NCBI GenBank assembly: GCA_017577575.1 | Contig: PKRG01000002.1 | Coordinates: 62,001-126,000, forward strand | Length of the DNA stretch: 64,000 nt | DNA from: Acidimicrobiia bacterium | GTDB taxonomy: Bacteria > Actinomycetota > Acidimicrobiia > Spongiisociales > ZC4RG35 | Direction of reading: 5' to 3' | In this document: piece by piece, positions 1-7,772 of the stretch | How positions within the stretch are numbered: the stretch's first letter is position 1 | Layout of the letters: every line of letters begins with the position of its first letter | The notes under the pieces: model-generated | The model's input: the letters and a program-made list of their open reading frames with translations, nothing else | Told to the model about the DNA's origin: nothing | Databases searched by the model: none | Position numbers and translations under genes: made by a program

Positions 1-142
1 GACCCTCCACTCCTGCCGTGATCACGAGGGCCCTGGCGTTGTCGTCGGTGCAATAGCCGTGTTCCACCCGAGGCTGTCGATAGAGGGCGTGCTCGAACAG
101 CCCGTGTGGGCCCATGAGGTGTCGAAGGTGTGTCAGGTTCAT
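1..142 (-). CDS. Partial N-terminus of a six-hairpin glycosidase-like protein
   Basis: The reverse strand is open from an ATG at 142 to the window edge and encodes 47 residues. The recognisable piece is HGLFEHALYRQPRVEHGYCT followed by DDNARAL. A block of the form HGYCTDDNARAL is typical of six-hairpin-glycosidase-like proteins found beside glycosyltransferases in bacterial carbohydrate loci. The start may be this ATG or the methionine nine codons later (MGPHGLF). There is no strong Shine-Dalgarno sequence; a TACCCT box lies 11 nt upstream of the ATG. The function is inferred from this motif only, and the rest of the gene lies outside the window. Confidence 0.55.
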   Translation of the reverse strand, partial: MNLTHLRHLMGPHGLFEHALYRQPRVEHGYCTDDNARALVITAGVEG

Positions 143-230
143 CTCCGCTGGTGAGGGTAACCGCGCCCGAACTCCATCTTCAGTGGGGTTCCGCGCTCTC
201 GGGAACACTCGGCGGAGCTCGAGAAGGCGC

Positions 231-539
231 TCACCGGCGGCGGCGCCCCATCAGCCAGCCCGCGATGAAAGCCCCCGCCCCCAGCCCCACCGGGTTCATC
301 CACGCCATCTCGCGCAGACGAGTGAGGAGGTCCCGGCTCCAAGCCCGGAGATGGCCGACCGGATCCTTGCGGAGGTCGGCGGTGGCGTCGTAGAGGCGGT
401 CGGCAGCCATCCGACGGATACGGTCGGGTCGCAGCCGCCGCTCGATCTCGGCGATGGTGTCGGCGATGTCCTTCCTTCGGCTTTCGATCGACAGGCGCAG
501 GTCGTCGATCTGCGGAGCCCCGTTGTTCTCCTCGCTCAT
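231..539 (-). CDS. DUF3618 family membrane-anchored protein
   Basis: This 102-residue protein starts at MSEENNG. Its N-terminal half is a charged helix (IDDLRLSIESRRKDIADTI) typical of DUF3618, a family of small actinobacterial envelope or stress proteins often found with small holin-like membrane proteins. The C-terminal end has one short hydrophobic segment (MNPVGLGAGAFIAGWLMG) closed by an RRRR tail, consistent with an anchored protein facing the cytoplasm. Its ATG overlaps the stop of the upstream 53-residue gene in an ATGA arrangement, so the two are probably translationally coupled. The molecular role of DUF3618 is not established. Confidence 0.75.
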   Translation of the reverse strand: MSEENNGAPQIDDLRLSIESRRKDIADTIAEIERRLRPDRIRRMAADRLYDATADLRKDPVGHLRAWSRDLLTRLREMAWMNPVGLGAGAFIAGWLMGRRRR

Positions 540-697
540 CCGCCCCGCCTGACCGAGCGCCGTCCGAGGACGACACCGGCGGCTGCGCAGCCGAGAACGA
601 AGAGCAACGGGTTGTGGCCGATCCACATGCGGGCTCTGAGCTTTCCGTTTCCGGCCGCCAGCGGCGGCGAAGCGGCTGGGGGATCGAAGGTCGTCAT
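536..697 (-). CDS. Small single-pass membrane protein (53 aa)
   Basis: The start is the ATG at 697 (MTTFDPP), preceded on the reverse strand by AGGAG with an 8-nt spacing. An upstream in-frame extension is possible but has no ribosome binding site. The product has a disordered proline/alanine N-terminus, then one hydrophobic stretch (NPLLFVLGCAAAGVVLG) and an arginine-rich end (RRSVRRGG). This matches the layout of the DUF3618 protein encoded directly downstream, with which it overlaps by 4 bases. I do not recognise a named family. Coupling to DUF3618 suggests a shared envelope role, which is inference. Confidence 0.6.
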   Translation of the reverse strand: MTTFDPPAASPPLAAGNGKLRARMWIGHNPLLFVLGCAAAGVVLGRRSVRRGG

Positions 698-828
698 CGA
701 CTCATCTCCTGGGGGCCCTGTTTCTGTCCAGCCGGTGCTACCCGTGTCGGTCGGGACGAAACAGCCTCCTCGAGACGTTTGACAGGACAGAGCACGGGTA
801 TGTGCGAGACCCGAGTCAGGAGGCCTCC

Positions 829-1023
829 TTGGAGTACGAGCGAGCACTTCCGGTAGACGCCATCGCCGCCGCCATCCTCGGTGCGTTGGTCGGGGCGCTG
901 TTCGTGTTGTTCCAAGGGGAAGGGAACGTCGTCACCGCTGCCGCCACCGGAGGCGGTGTCTTCGGCGCCCTCGGCCTGGTCCGCTGGCTCAACCGTCTGG
1001 GAAAACGGCACGCCGATGGCTGA
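829..1023 (+). CDS. Small two-pass membrane protein, TTG start (64 aa)
   Basis: The best start is TTG at 829, because AGGAGG at 818-823 sits 5 nt before it. A GTG at 802 in the same frame would add nine residues but lacks a ribosome binding site. The product (EYERALPVDAI...) has two hydrophobic segments, AAAILGALVGALFVLF and TAAATGGGVFGALGLV, and a basic C-terminus. It is divergent from the 53-aa and DUF3618 pair, and its last 8 bases overlap the next gene (STAS). A TTGACA at 779-784 lies upstream, but no convincing -10 follows at the right spacing. Function unknown; probably part of the local envelope/stress cluster. Confidence 0.55.
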   Translation: MEYERALPVDAIAAAILGALVGALFVLFQGEGNVVTAAATGGGVFGALGLVRWLNRLGKRHADG

Positions 1024-1279
1024 CGTGGACCACTCCCCGTTCTACTCCTTCGAGTGGAGCCAGGACCGGAACGAGCGCGTGATGCGGCTCGTCGGCGTGA
1101 TCGACATCGCCGCCGCGGAGCACCTCTTCAAGGGCCTGATCGATCTCGGTTCCCGGCGGCTCGTCATCGACTTGACCGACGCGGAGACGGTGGATCTGAC
1201 GGCTCTCGAAGCGGTGGCCGAGATCGAGGACCGACTCGGCCCGGGCCGGGTCACCGTCCTCCATCCCGAGCGTTGCTGA
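1016..1279 (+). CDS. STAS-domain protein (anti-sigma-antagonist-like)
   Basis: This 87-residue protein (MADVDHSPFYSFEW) consists of one STAS-like fold: an N-terminal beta strand pair (RNERVMRLVGVIDIAAAEHL), then SRRLVIDLTDAETVDLTALE, where the conserved aspartate/serine-loop region of STAS proteins would lie. Serine and threonine are scarce in the loop (DAETVDLTAL), so regulatory phosphorylation as in SpoIIAA is uncertain, and a MlaB-like or degenerate STAS role is equally possible. The gene overlaps the 64-aa membrane protein by 8 bases, implying one transcript. Such domains usually act in partner-switching control of sigma factors or as scaffolds for transporters. Neither partner is visible here. 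Confidence 0.6.
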   Translation: MADVDHSPFYSFEWSQDRNERVMRLVGVIDIAAAEHLFKGLIDLGSRRLVIDLTDAETVDLTALEAVAEIEDRLGPGRVTVLHPERC

Positions 1280-1356
1280 CCTCGATTCTCGGTATCCGCC
1301 CGCTCCGGCTGGAGTGATCTCGAACCGTGGCCAACGTGATCCGAAAGGAGATCTGA

Positions 1357-2124
1357 TTGACCACCGATCGACGGGAACCCTCGAGATCCCGCGCCGGCTT
1401 CGTCGTCGCCGGCGCCGTCTTGGTGCTGGTGGGGCTGGTGGCGCTGACGGGCGTGCTGAGCGGCCGGGACCAGTCGACCGGCAGCTTCGAGGGGGTCACG
1501 ACTCTGGACCTCGACCTCAGGTCGGCTTCCGTGGTGATCCGCGCCGGAGACGGGGACGAGGTGGTAGTGGAAAAGGACGTCACCACCGGCGTCTTCGGCG
1601 GATCCAGCGCCGAGGAACAGGCCGGCTCGACTCTCCGGCTGACCCAACGGTGCCCGGTGGTTCTGGGCTTCCGCTGCCGAGGCACCTACACGCTGACCGT
1701 GCCGGCGGACGTGGAGGTGCGGGGGTCCACCACCAACGGCGCCATCCGGATCCAGGGGCTCGAGGGAACGGTCGACGTCGTCACGACCAACGGAGCGGTC
1801 CACATGGAAGATCTGGCGGGTGCCGTGAGCGTCGGGACGACGAACGGCAGGATCGAAGGCGACTCCCTGGCTACACCTTCGCTGCGGGCGAGCACCTCGA
1901 ATGGCGCGGTCCGACTCGGGTTCGTCACCACCCCGACTCGGCTCGAAGTGCGCACGTCGAACGGAGGCGTCGAGGTCGTCCTCCCCGAGGACGCTCCTGC
2001 GGTCGCCGTGTCGGCCCAGACCTCCAACGGCGACACCGTCGCCGACGTACGGACCGATCCCAGCTCAGACTCCCGGTTCGACATCTCCACCAGCAACGGG
2101 GACATCGTCGTTCGCTACCCCTAG
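1357..2124 (+). CDS. DUF4097 beta-strand-repeat membrane-anchored protein
   Basis: A TTG start at 1357 is chosen because AAGGAG at 1345-1350 lies 6 nt upstream. The 255-residue product has an N-terminal transmembrane segment (AGFVVAGAVLVLVGLVALTG, residues about 13-32) and an extracytoplasmic DUF4097 domain. The repeats are explicit: STTNGAIRI, VTTNGAVHM, GTTNGRIEG, STSNGAVRL, RTSNGGVEV, QTSNGDTV and STSNGDIVV, one per beta-solenoid rung of about 20 residues. DUF4097 proteins form right-handed parallel beta folds related to bactofilin/adhesin-like domains; their biochemical role is unknown. A second DUF4097 gene lies at 57682. A hairpin follows the stop codon. Confidence 0.8.
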   Translation: MTTDRREPSRSRAGFVVAGAVLVLVGLVALTGVLSGRDQSTGSFEGVTTLDLDLRSASVVIRAGDGDEVVVEKDVTTGVFGGSSAEEQAGSTLRLTQRCPVVLGFRCRGTYTLTVPADVEVRGSTTNGAIRIQGLEGTVDVVTTNGAVHMEDLAGAVSVGTTNGRIEGDSLATPSLRASTSNGAVRLGFVTTPTRLEVRTSNGGVEVVLPEDAPAVAVSAQTSNGDTVADVRTDPSSDSRFDISTSNGDIVVRYP

Positions 2125-2142
2125 GCCGGATGGGTCACGACA

Positions 2143-2184
2143 CGAGAAACCGGAACGCGAGAAACCGGAACGCGAGAAACCGGA
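2143..2184 (+). repeat. Three tandem 15-bp repeats
   Basis: The 12-mer CGAGAAACCGGA occurs at 2143-2154, 2158-2169 and 2173-2184, exactly 15 bases apart. The third copy supplies the left arm of the following hairpin. The repeat lies just after the DUF4097 stop codon, in the intergenic space of convergent genes. Confidence 0.85.
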
Positions 2185-2212
2185 CGGTGGCGAATTCGCC
2201 GCCGTCCGGTTT
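2177..2212. terminator. Bidirectional hairpin between convergent genes
   Basis: The left arm AAACCGGACGG (2177-2187) pairs perfectly with CCGTCCGGTTT (2202-2212). Between them a T-G wobble and the self-complementary GGCGAATTCGCC extend the stem almost to the centre. It sits between the convergent DUF4097 and GlsB-like genes. There is no long U tract, as is common in GC-rich actinobacteria. Confidence 0.6.
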
Positions 2213-2243
2213 CCGGATCGGATGTGGGTCAGTCAGATGTGGG

Positions 2244-2498
2244 TCAGGAGGCGCGGTTGGCGGTCATGCCCTCGGCGATGCCCACGAAGATCACGGCTGC
2301 GATCACCGCGACGATGAAGCCGAGGACGTTCAGCTCCCAGATGTCACCGGTCCCGAGGAGGCTGGCGACGACGCCACCGACGATGGAGCCCGCCACGCCG
2401 ATGAGCAGGGTGGCTACCCACCCGAGGTTCTGGCGGCCGGGCCGCAGCAGTCGGGCGATGGCCCCGATGACCAAACCCGCAACGATGAAACCGATCAT
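2244..2498 (-). CDS. GlsB/YeaQ/YmgE family membrane protein
   Basis: The 84-residue product starts at MIGFIVAGLVIGAIARLL; AAGGAG lies 5 nt before this ATG. Three hydrophobic helices alternate with the conserved glycine-rich motifs of the transglycosylase-associated (GlsB/YeaQ/YmgE) family: GLVIGAIARLLRPGRQ near the start, ATLLIGVAGSIVGGVVASLLG in the middle, and GFIVAVIAAVIFVGIAEG at the end. Family members are small inner-membrane proteins often induced by general or envelope stress; their activity is unproven. The last codons lie in a stretch where a 12-mer (GATGTGGGTCAG, 2221-2232 and 2236-2247) is directly duplicated. Confidence 0.85.
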   Translation of the reverse strand: MIGFIVAGLVIGAIARLLRPGRQNLGWVATLLIGVAGSIVGGVVASLLGTGDIWELNVLGFIVAVIAAVIFVGIAEGMTANRAS

Positions 2499-2584
2499 TA
2501 CTTCTCCTTGTCGAACGGCCTGGGCCACGTCGCCGTGACCACGTCCCCCTCTCTACCCGGCCACCCACCTGTGGCAAACGTCGG

Positions 2585-4861
2585 TCAGGGCCGAATCGAC
2601 GACGTGATCTGGGCCATCAGAGTCTCGACGGCTCGGGAGAGCCCCTCGGGCAAGCGCCGTACGTGGAAGGTATCCACGGCCATGCCGAGCCGGCCGTCCA
2701 CCTTGGCGAGGCGGATGTCGAGGCCGGCGTCCTCCAGGGCCGCCACGATCTCGGCCAGCCGGCCGATCCGGTCGGCGCACTGCACCCTCACCACCGCCTC
2801 TCCCCCGTCGCCCACTTCGATCTCGACGTTCGGGGGGATCGGCGGAGGCGTCACAGAGGAGTAGGCGGCCAGACGAGCCGCCACTTTCTGGCCCAGATCG
2901 ACGCCCCCGCCCAGGGCGGCGCGCAGGTCCGCCTCCACCGACTCCCACTGGATGGACCCGACAGGGCCCGACCTGCGGTCGGGGCGGAGCCGGAAGGTGT
3001 CGACGACCACGCCGTCGGACCGCGTCATCATGCGCGCCTCCAGCACGTCGATTCCGTTGGCGGCGAAGGACTGGGTGACCAGGCGACGGAGGTCCGGTCG
3101 GCCTCTGGCGACGACGACGGCGGTGTCGGCGACGTCGCCCCGCCGGAGGTCCAGTTGGACGTCGTCTGCCAGGTCCGAGACGAGCGACGCGTGCCAGAGG
3201 ACGTCGGTCACCGTGTTGCTGCGCAGGTACTCGTCGGGCAGCGCGTCGACGTGTTCGGCGATCTCACGATGCCGCTCCGGGCCGGCTGCGGCGAGGACCT
3301 CTTCCCGGGTGGTGCCGTGCCGCAGCGGGAGCCCGGCGCCGAAGCGGCTAGCAACGCGCAGGAACAAGGTGCGGACCAGCACCTCTTTCCATCGGTTCCA
3401 CACGCCCGGGCCGGTGGCTCTCGCGTCGGCGACCGTGAGCAGGTACAGCACCTGGAGCAGCCGCAGGGAGCCGACGGTGTCGGCGACGTCTTCGATCACG
3501 GCCGGGTCGTCGAGATCTCTTCGAGTGGCGGCCCGCGCCAGCAGCAGATGGTGGCGGACCGCGTCCTCCAGCATCTGGGCGTCGAGGCCGGTGATCCCGA
3601 CCCGCCGGCAGAACTCGCGGGTGATGTCCGCCCCGACCCCGGAGTGGTCACCGCCCTGTCCTTTGCCGATGTCGTGGAGCAAGGCGGCGAGGGTGAGGAG
3701 GTCCGGGGACCCCACTTCGTCGGCTATCGCCGCGTAGTGCGGGTCGCCTCCTACGAGTGACTGCATCTCGTCGACCGTCCGCCACAGGTGGGCGACGACG
3801 GGATGGTCGTGGAACGGCTCGAGCTGAGGCACGGTGAGGAGGTGGCGCCAGTGGGGGACGATCTCCTCCAGCACCGGGGCTAGCCGGTGCCTGCCGTCTT
3901 CTCCGCCTCTCAGCAGCGACGCCAGGTCCTCGACGGTGAGCCGGCCGGGTGGGGGACGCCTCGGACGGCTACGGCGCTTCCTCCGTTCCTTCTTCGCAGG
4001 CTCGCTGAGGAGCTCCGGCCAGCGCAGGTTGGCCATGCGATCGACCTGCTGGGTGGTGGTGACCAGCCGGCTCGCCAGCTCGTATGTATCGACCCCGAGC
4101 CATCGGGCGGCCCGTTCCCTCAGCTCGTGGGTGAATGTGTCGTGGGCCCGGCCGGCGGTGGCGTGGAGCGCGTTGCGCACGGCGAGGAGGATGCGGCGCG
4201 CTTCCGCCTCCTCGGGGCCCGGTGGCGGCGAGAAACGCCCGATCATGTCCTCGCGACGACGTTCCCATTCGAAGCCGTGGAGGGTGCGCAGGCCGCCTCT
4301 TCCGGTCTTCACGTCCACCTCCATCACCAGGTACGGGTGCCGGCGGCGCCGCTCCAGTTCTTCGGAGACCAGGTAGCGCCGCAAAGGCCGCGCCCGGGTG
4401 ACCGATGCCACCGTCCGATGGAGGCGATCGAACAGCTCGATGTCTCCGGAGAGGAACCTGCCGGTGAGGAGCGTGGTGTAGATGTCGAAGGCGGAGCGGG
4501 CGGCCACGGCCGCCTCGGCGATGTGACGGACCGAGTGGCCGACCCGCAGGCCGGCGTCCCAGAGCGGCCGGAACAGAGTCGAGGCGGCGTCGCCGAGGTG
4601 GCGGCGGTCGTGGAGGAGCAGGAGGTCGATGTCGGAGAACAGGCTGAGCTCTCCCCGCCCGTACCCGCCGACCGCCACCACGGTCAAATCCGGGTCGAGG
4701 TCGGCGGCGATCTCTTTCACCGCGGTGTCGAGTGTGGAGGTGAGGAGGCGGCACACCTCCTCACCTCCGTCTCCGACCCGCTCCTCCCGCAGCGCCTCCC
4801 GGCGCTCCAGGAAGTCACGCAGGGGACTCGGCGTCTCAGACAGCCTCGGCGCCGCGCTCAC
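2585..4861 (-). CDS. glnD: [Protein-PII] uridylyltransferase / uridylyl-removing enzyme
   Basis: GlnD modifies the PII signal protein in response to glutamine. The 758-residue protein has all expected modules in order: a nucleotidyltransferase core with GGYGRG at residues 65-70 and catalytic DID at 77-79, the KTGRGGLRTLHGF block near 185-197, an HD hydrolase domain with LHDIGKG around residue 395, and two C-terminal ACT domains (from about 575 and about 690) that would sense glutamine. It is shorter than the enterobacterial enzyme (about 890 aa), mainly in linkers; a lysine/arginine-rich insert occurs at residues 290-305. The start overlaps the end of the PII gene by 26 bases, so the two are co-translated in an amt-PII-glnD operon. 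In actinobacteria GlnD homologues can adenylylate rather than uridylylate PII, so the nucleotide used here is open. Confidence 0.93.
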   Translation of the reverse strand: MSAAPRLSETPSPLRDFLERREALREERVGDGGEEVCRLLTSTLDTAVKEIAADLDPDLTVVAVGGYGRGELSLFSDIDLLLLHDRRHLGDAASTLFRPLWDAGLRVGHSVRHIAEAAVAARSAFDIYTTLLTGRFLSGDIELFDRLHRTVASVTRARPLRRYLVSEELERRRRHPYLVMEVDVKTGRGGLRTLHGFEWERRREDMIGRFSPPPGPEEAEARRILLAVRNALHATAGRAHDTFTHELRERAARWLGVDTYELASRLVTTTQQVDRMANLRWPELLSEPAKKERRKRRSRPRRPPPGRLTVEDLASLLRGGEDGRHRLAPVLEEIVPHWRHLLTVPQLEPFHDHPVVAHLWRTVDEMQSLVGGDPHYAAIADEVGSPDLLTLAALLHDIGKGQGGDHSGVGADITREFCRRVGITGLDAQMLEDAVRHHLLLARAATRRDLDDPAVIEDVADTVGSLRLLQVLYLLTVADARATGPGVWNRWKEVLVRTLFLRVASRFGAGLPLRHGTTREEVLAAAGPERHREIAEHVDALPDEYLRSNTVTDVLWHASLVSDLADDVQLDLRRGDVADTAVVVARGRPDLRRLVTQSFAANGIDVLEARMMTRSDGVVVDTFRLRPDRRSGPVGSIQWESVEADLRAALGGGVDLGQKVAARLAAYSSVTPPPIPPNVEIEVGDGGEAVVRVQCADRIGRLAEIVAALEDAGLDIRLAKVDGRLGMAVDTFHVRRLPEGLSRAVETLMAQITSSIRP

Positions 4862-5174
4862 CGGTGCGGATCCTCACCACCTCTTCGACCGGCAGGACGG
4901 CGATCTTGCCGTCACCGATCTCGCCGGTCGCGGCCGCCTTCTCGATGGCCTGCACCGCCGGCCATACGAGGTCGTCGGGGACGAGGATCTCGATCTTGGT
5001 CTTGGGCACGAACGCCACCTCGTACTCGGCGCCCCGATACACCTCGGTGTGGCCGGCCTGGCGGCCGAAGCCGGAGATGTCGTGGACGGACATGCCCGAC
5101 ACGCCGACCGCCTTGAGGGCGTCGCGGACGTCCTCCAGCTTGAACGGCTTGATGTAGGCGATGATCAGCTTCAT
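4836..5174 (-). CDS. glnB: Nitrogen regulatory protein PII
   Basis: The 112-residue protein starts MKLIIAYIKPFKLEDVRDAL. An upstream in-frame extension is possible but lies outside the family length. The T-loop is intact: GRQAGHTEVYRGAEYEVAFV places the modifiable tyrosine at position 51. The B-loop/C-terminal signature GEIGDGKIAVLPVEEVVRIR is also complete, so binding of ATP/ADP and 2-oxoglutarate is expected. It lies between amt and glnD; linkage to amt is typical of GlnK-type PII, which plugs the ammonium channel, so glnK is an equally good name. Expression under nitrogen limitation is likely from family knowledge, but no GlnR box was identified. Confidence 0.92.
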   Translation of the reverse strand: MKLIIAYIKPFKLEDVRDALKAVGVSGMSVHDISGFGRQAGHTEVYRGAEYEVAFVPKTKIEILVPDDLVWPAVQAIEKAAATGEIGDGKIAVLPVEEVVRIRTGERGAEAV

Positions 5175-5235
5175 TCCCCGATCCTTTCTCCGACTCGGGC
5201 CTGGTAGCTCGAAGACATGGCTGCGTTGGACATGG

Positions 5236-6639
5236 TCATGTCCCCGGCGCCGGCGAGGGAGCGGGAGCACCGACGGCGCCACCCGCCCCGGGGATGCCCG
5301 GATCGAGCCCGTAGCCGGGAGAGCCGTGCTCCATCACGTCGAGGCCGGCGATCTCCTCCTCTTCCGAGACCCGCAGGCCGATGGTCCGCTTGATGAGCAG
5401 GAACAGCAGGCCCGTGGCCACGGCGATGAACACGAAGTGGACCACCACGAAGAGCAGCTGTGTCCCCAGCTGGCCGAAGCCGCCCCCGTAGAACAGCCCG
5501 GCGTTCTCCCGCCCCAGGAAAGCGTCGTCGTAGCGGGCGAACAGGGCGACCGACAGCGTCCCCCAGGTGCCCACGACGCCGTGGACGGAGATGGCGCCGA
5601 CGGGGTCGTCGATCTTGATCCGGTCGAAGAAGGCCACCGAGTACACGACGATCACGCCCCCGACGGCACCGATGAGCACCGCCGCCCAGGTCTCCACGGC
5701 GCCGACCGGAGCGGTGATCGCCACGAGGCCGGCGAGGAGCCCGTTGGCCGCCATCGAGACGTCGGGCTTCCCGTCGCGCATCCAGTTGACGATCATCGCC
5801 GCAACCGCTCCAGCGCAGGCAGCAACCAGCGTCTTGAGGGCGATGGGCATCACGAACTCGTCGACGGCGAGCTCGGAGCCGGCGTTGAAGCCGAACCATC
5901 CGACGAAGAGGATGAATGCGCCGAGGACCACGAAGGGGATGTTGTGGCCCGGGATGGGGCGGAGCTTGCCGTCCTTGGTGTACTTGCCGAGCCTCGGACC
6001 GAGGATCCAGGCGCCCATGAGCGCCGTCCACCCGCCGGTGGCGTGCACGATCGTGGAGCCGGCGAAGTCCGAGAACGGCACGTCGAGCTGGGCCAGCCAG
6101 CCGCCGCCCCAGGTCCAGCGGAGGACCACCGGGTAGATGAGGGCGGTGAGGGCGAGGCTGTAGACGAAGTACGCCTTGAACTTCGTGCGCTCGGCCATCG
6201 CCCCCGACACGATCGTGGCGGCGGTGGCGGCGAAAGCGGCCTGGAAGAAGAAGAACGTCGCCGGCAGCAGCCCACCGTCGGCTGTCGTGCTCTCGACGCC
6301 CGATATCCCGAGCCCGAATCCGAGCCAGCCGCCGAGGAGCTCCTGGCCACCGAACCCGATGGCGTATCCGATCAGCGCGAACGCCAACACACCCGCCGCG
6401 CAGTCCATCAGGTTCTTCATGACGATGTTGGCGACGTTCTTCGCCCGAGTCAGGCCCGCCTCGACGAGGGCGAATCCCGCCTGCATGAAGAAGACGAGCA
6501 CCGCGGCGATCATCACCCAGAGGTTGTCGACCAGCCACTGCGGAGCAGCGGAAGCCTCCTCCTGGGCGATTGCAGGGCTCGCCACTAGGACCGACAGCCC
6601 GGCGGCGAGAGCCGCCACCGTGAGCAGCCTTCGTTTCAT
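5236..6639 (-). CDS. amt: Ammonium transporter
   Basis: This 467-residue Amt/Rh family channel has a cleavable signal (MKRRLLTVAALAAGLSVLVA...AIAQEE) followed by about eleven transmembrane helices. Diagnostic pieces are FFMQAGFALVEAGLTRAKN, DFAGSTIVHATGGWTALMGA (with the pore histidine of DFAGSTVVH) and LGWFGFN-like FVGWFGFNAGSE. The C-terminal tail carries DVMEHGSPGYG, near the family's DxxxHG(E/S)xAY motif that couples to PII. The ribosome binding site GGAGG lies just ahead of the ATG. Gene order amt-PII-glnD supports regulation of transport by PII binding. A periplasmic N-terminal stretch rich in alanine precedes helix one. Confidence 0.95.
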   Translation of the reverse strand: MKRRLLTVAALAAGLSVLVASPAIAQEEASAAPQWLVDNLWVMIAAVLVFFMQAGFALVEAGLTRAKNVANIVMKNLMDCAAGVLAFALIGYAIGFGGQELLGGWLGFGLGISGVESTTADGGLLPATFFFFQAAFAATAATIVSGAMAERTKFKAYFVYSLALTALIYPVVLRWTWGGGWLAQLDVPFSDFAGSTIVHATGGWTALMGAWILGPRLGKYTKDGKLRPIPGHNIPFVVLGAFILFVGWFGFNAGSELAVDEFVMPIALKTLVAACAGAVAAMIVNWMRDGKPDVSMAANGLLAGLVAITAPVGAVETWAAVLIGAVGGVIVVYSVAFFDRIKIDDPVGAISVHGVVGTWGTLSVALFARYDDAFLGRENAGLFYGGGFGQLGTQLLFVVVHFVFIAVATGLLFLLIKRTIGLRVSEEEEIAGLDVMEHGSPGYGLDPGIPGAGGAVGAPAPSPAPGT

Positions 6640-6741
6640 AGCGCCTCCTCTCTGAGGACCCGGTTTCTTCAGCCGGGGAGGGAACCGGAGGCGTGTTGCG
6701 GAAATGTTTCGCTCGAATGAACAGAGCGGCAGAGCTGTGTG

Positions 6742-7017
6742 TCAGGACGGTGACGTCGTGCCCCGATCCACCTCGAGCCAGCGCAGGGACCCGAACGCGA
6801 CACGGACCCCTTCGGGTGTGGCGACGAGCGCCAGGGCCACCTTCTCGCAGAACGGGCAACGCATCACGTACCCGGCGCCCCGGAATACCCGGACGGCGCC
6901 GAGAGGGCTCACGTTGCCGCATCCACCACAGCAACCGAGCTGGTCGGTCATATCCCGCCCGAACAGCTCGATCAGGAGGCCGCCGAGGGCGTTGCCGTCG
7001 ACGTGGAGATCGGTCAT
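6742..7017 (-). CDS. DUF6510 family zinc-ribbon-like protein
   Basis: The 91-residue protein starts at MTDLHVDGNALGGLLIELFG. It carries two cysteine pairs: LGCCGGCGNVSPLG and YVMRCPFCEKVALAL, the CxxC...CxxC arrangement of a zinc ribbon. This matches DUF6510, a family encoded next to FAD-dependent reductases and YedY-type molybdenum enzymes in actinobacteria. Its ATG overlaps the stop of the upstream reductase gene by 4 bases, so it belongs to the same operon. A role in metal handling or as an accessory to the redox pair is inference from context. Confidence 0.75.
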   Translation of the reverse strand: MTDLHVDGNALGGLLIELFGRDMTDQLGCCGGCGNVSPLGAVRVFRGAGYVMRCPFCEKVALALVATPEGVRVAFGSLRWLEVDRGTTSPS

Positions 7018-7772
7018 GGCACCCCTCCCATCGGGCCGAACCGCTCGGTCCTCACCCGGTCGGGCCGGTGACCGAGCTCCACAAGTCCCGACGCCACGGT
7101 CTCGACGAATCCGGTCGGCCCGCAGACATAGCAGACGGGCCCGGCGTCGGCGGGCCAGACGTGCTCGGAGAGCATGGCCCGGTCGACCCGGCCCGACAGC
7201 CCGTTCCAATCGGGGCCGTGGCCCCGGGTGAGGGTGTAGGTGACCTGGATGCGGGAGTCCTGGGCGGCCAGGGCGTCGAGTTCCTGGCGGAAGACGATGT
7301 CCTCTTCGGTACGAGCCGAGTACAGGAGCCGGACCGCCTCAGCTCCCGGCGTTGCGGCGGCTGCCCGGATCATCGCCCGCAGAGGGGCGACGCCGCTCCC
7401 TCCGGCGATGAGCTGGGTCGGCCGCCCCGACCCCGGCTCCCACACGAAGTAGTCGCCGATCGGCCCGCGCAGCTCGATCCTGTCTCCCGCCATCAGGTCC
7501 TCGACGAGGAACGGCGACACTTCGCCCTCGTCGATGAGCTCCACGGTGATCTCCACCCGGTTTCCGTTCTCCGGAGCGGAGATCGAATAGGAGCGCTGTG
7601 CCTGGTAGCCGTCTTCGGCGGTGAGGCGGATGTCGACGTGCTGGCCGGGCCGGTGGCCGGCCCATCCCGGAACATCGAAGACGATCGTGCGAACACGAGG
7701 CGTTTCGTCGACGAGGTCGACCACCTCGGCGACGAGCCAGCTCAGTCGCCCGCGTACCGCTGCTCGCGCCAC
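7014..7772 (-). CDS. FAD-binding oxidoreductase (ferredoxin-NADP reductase type)
   Basis: The protein has the two domains of the ferredoxin reductase family. The FAD domain shows GQHVDIRL and the RSYSISAPE motif (RxYS). The NAD(P) domain shows IAGGSGVAPLRAMIRAA and CYVCGPTGFVE (CGP motif). No 2Fe-2S domain follows, so it is a two-domain reductase. The start is uncertain: GTG at 7772 (inside the upstream gene) gives 252 residues, GTG at 7724 gives 236, and the family alignment (WLVAEVVDLVDETPR) begins near 7739, where only a CTG is available. It overlaps the molybdenum-enzyme gene upstream and the DUF6510 gene downstream, and probably passes electrons to or from that enzyme. Confidence 0.82.
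   Translation of the reverse strand: MARAAVRGRLSWLVAEVVDLVDETPRVRTIVFDVPGWAGHRPGQHVDIRLTAEDGYQAQRSYSISAPENGNRVEITVELIDEGEVSPFLVEDLMAGDRIELRGPIGDYFVWEPGSGRPTQLIAGGSGVAPLRAMIRAAAATPGAEAVRLLYSARTEEDIVFRQELDALAAQDSRIQVTYTLTRGHGPDWNGLSGRVDRAMLSEHVWPADAGPVCYVCGPTGFVETVASGLVELGHRPDRVRTERFGPMGGVP

Noticed and set aside
1..230. Plus-strand ORFs starting near 114 and 130
   Set aside because: They run antisense to the truncated glycosidase-like gene and the DUF3618 gene and have random-like, basic composition.
2143..2184. CRISPR-like tandem repeat
   Set aside because: Units are only 12-15 bases with no spacers between them, and no cas genes are present in the window.
5171..6934. Reverse-strand ORF of 587 codons over amt
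   Set aside because: It is a frameshifted reading of the ammonium transporter gene, which has full family motifs in another frame.
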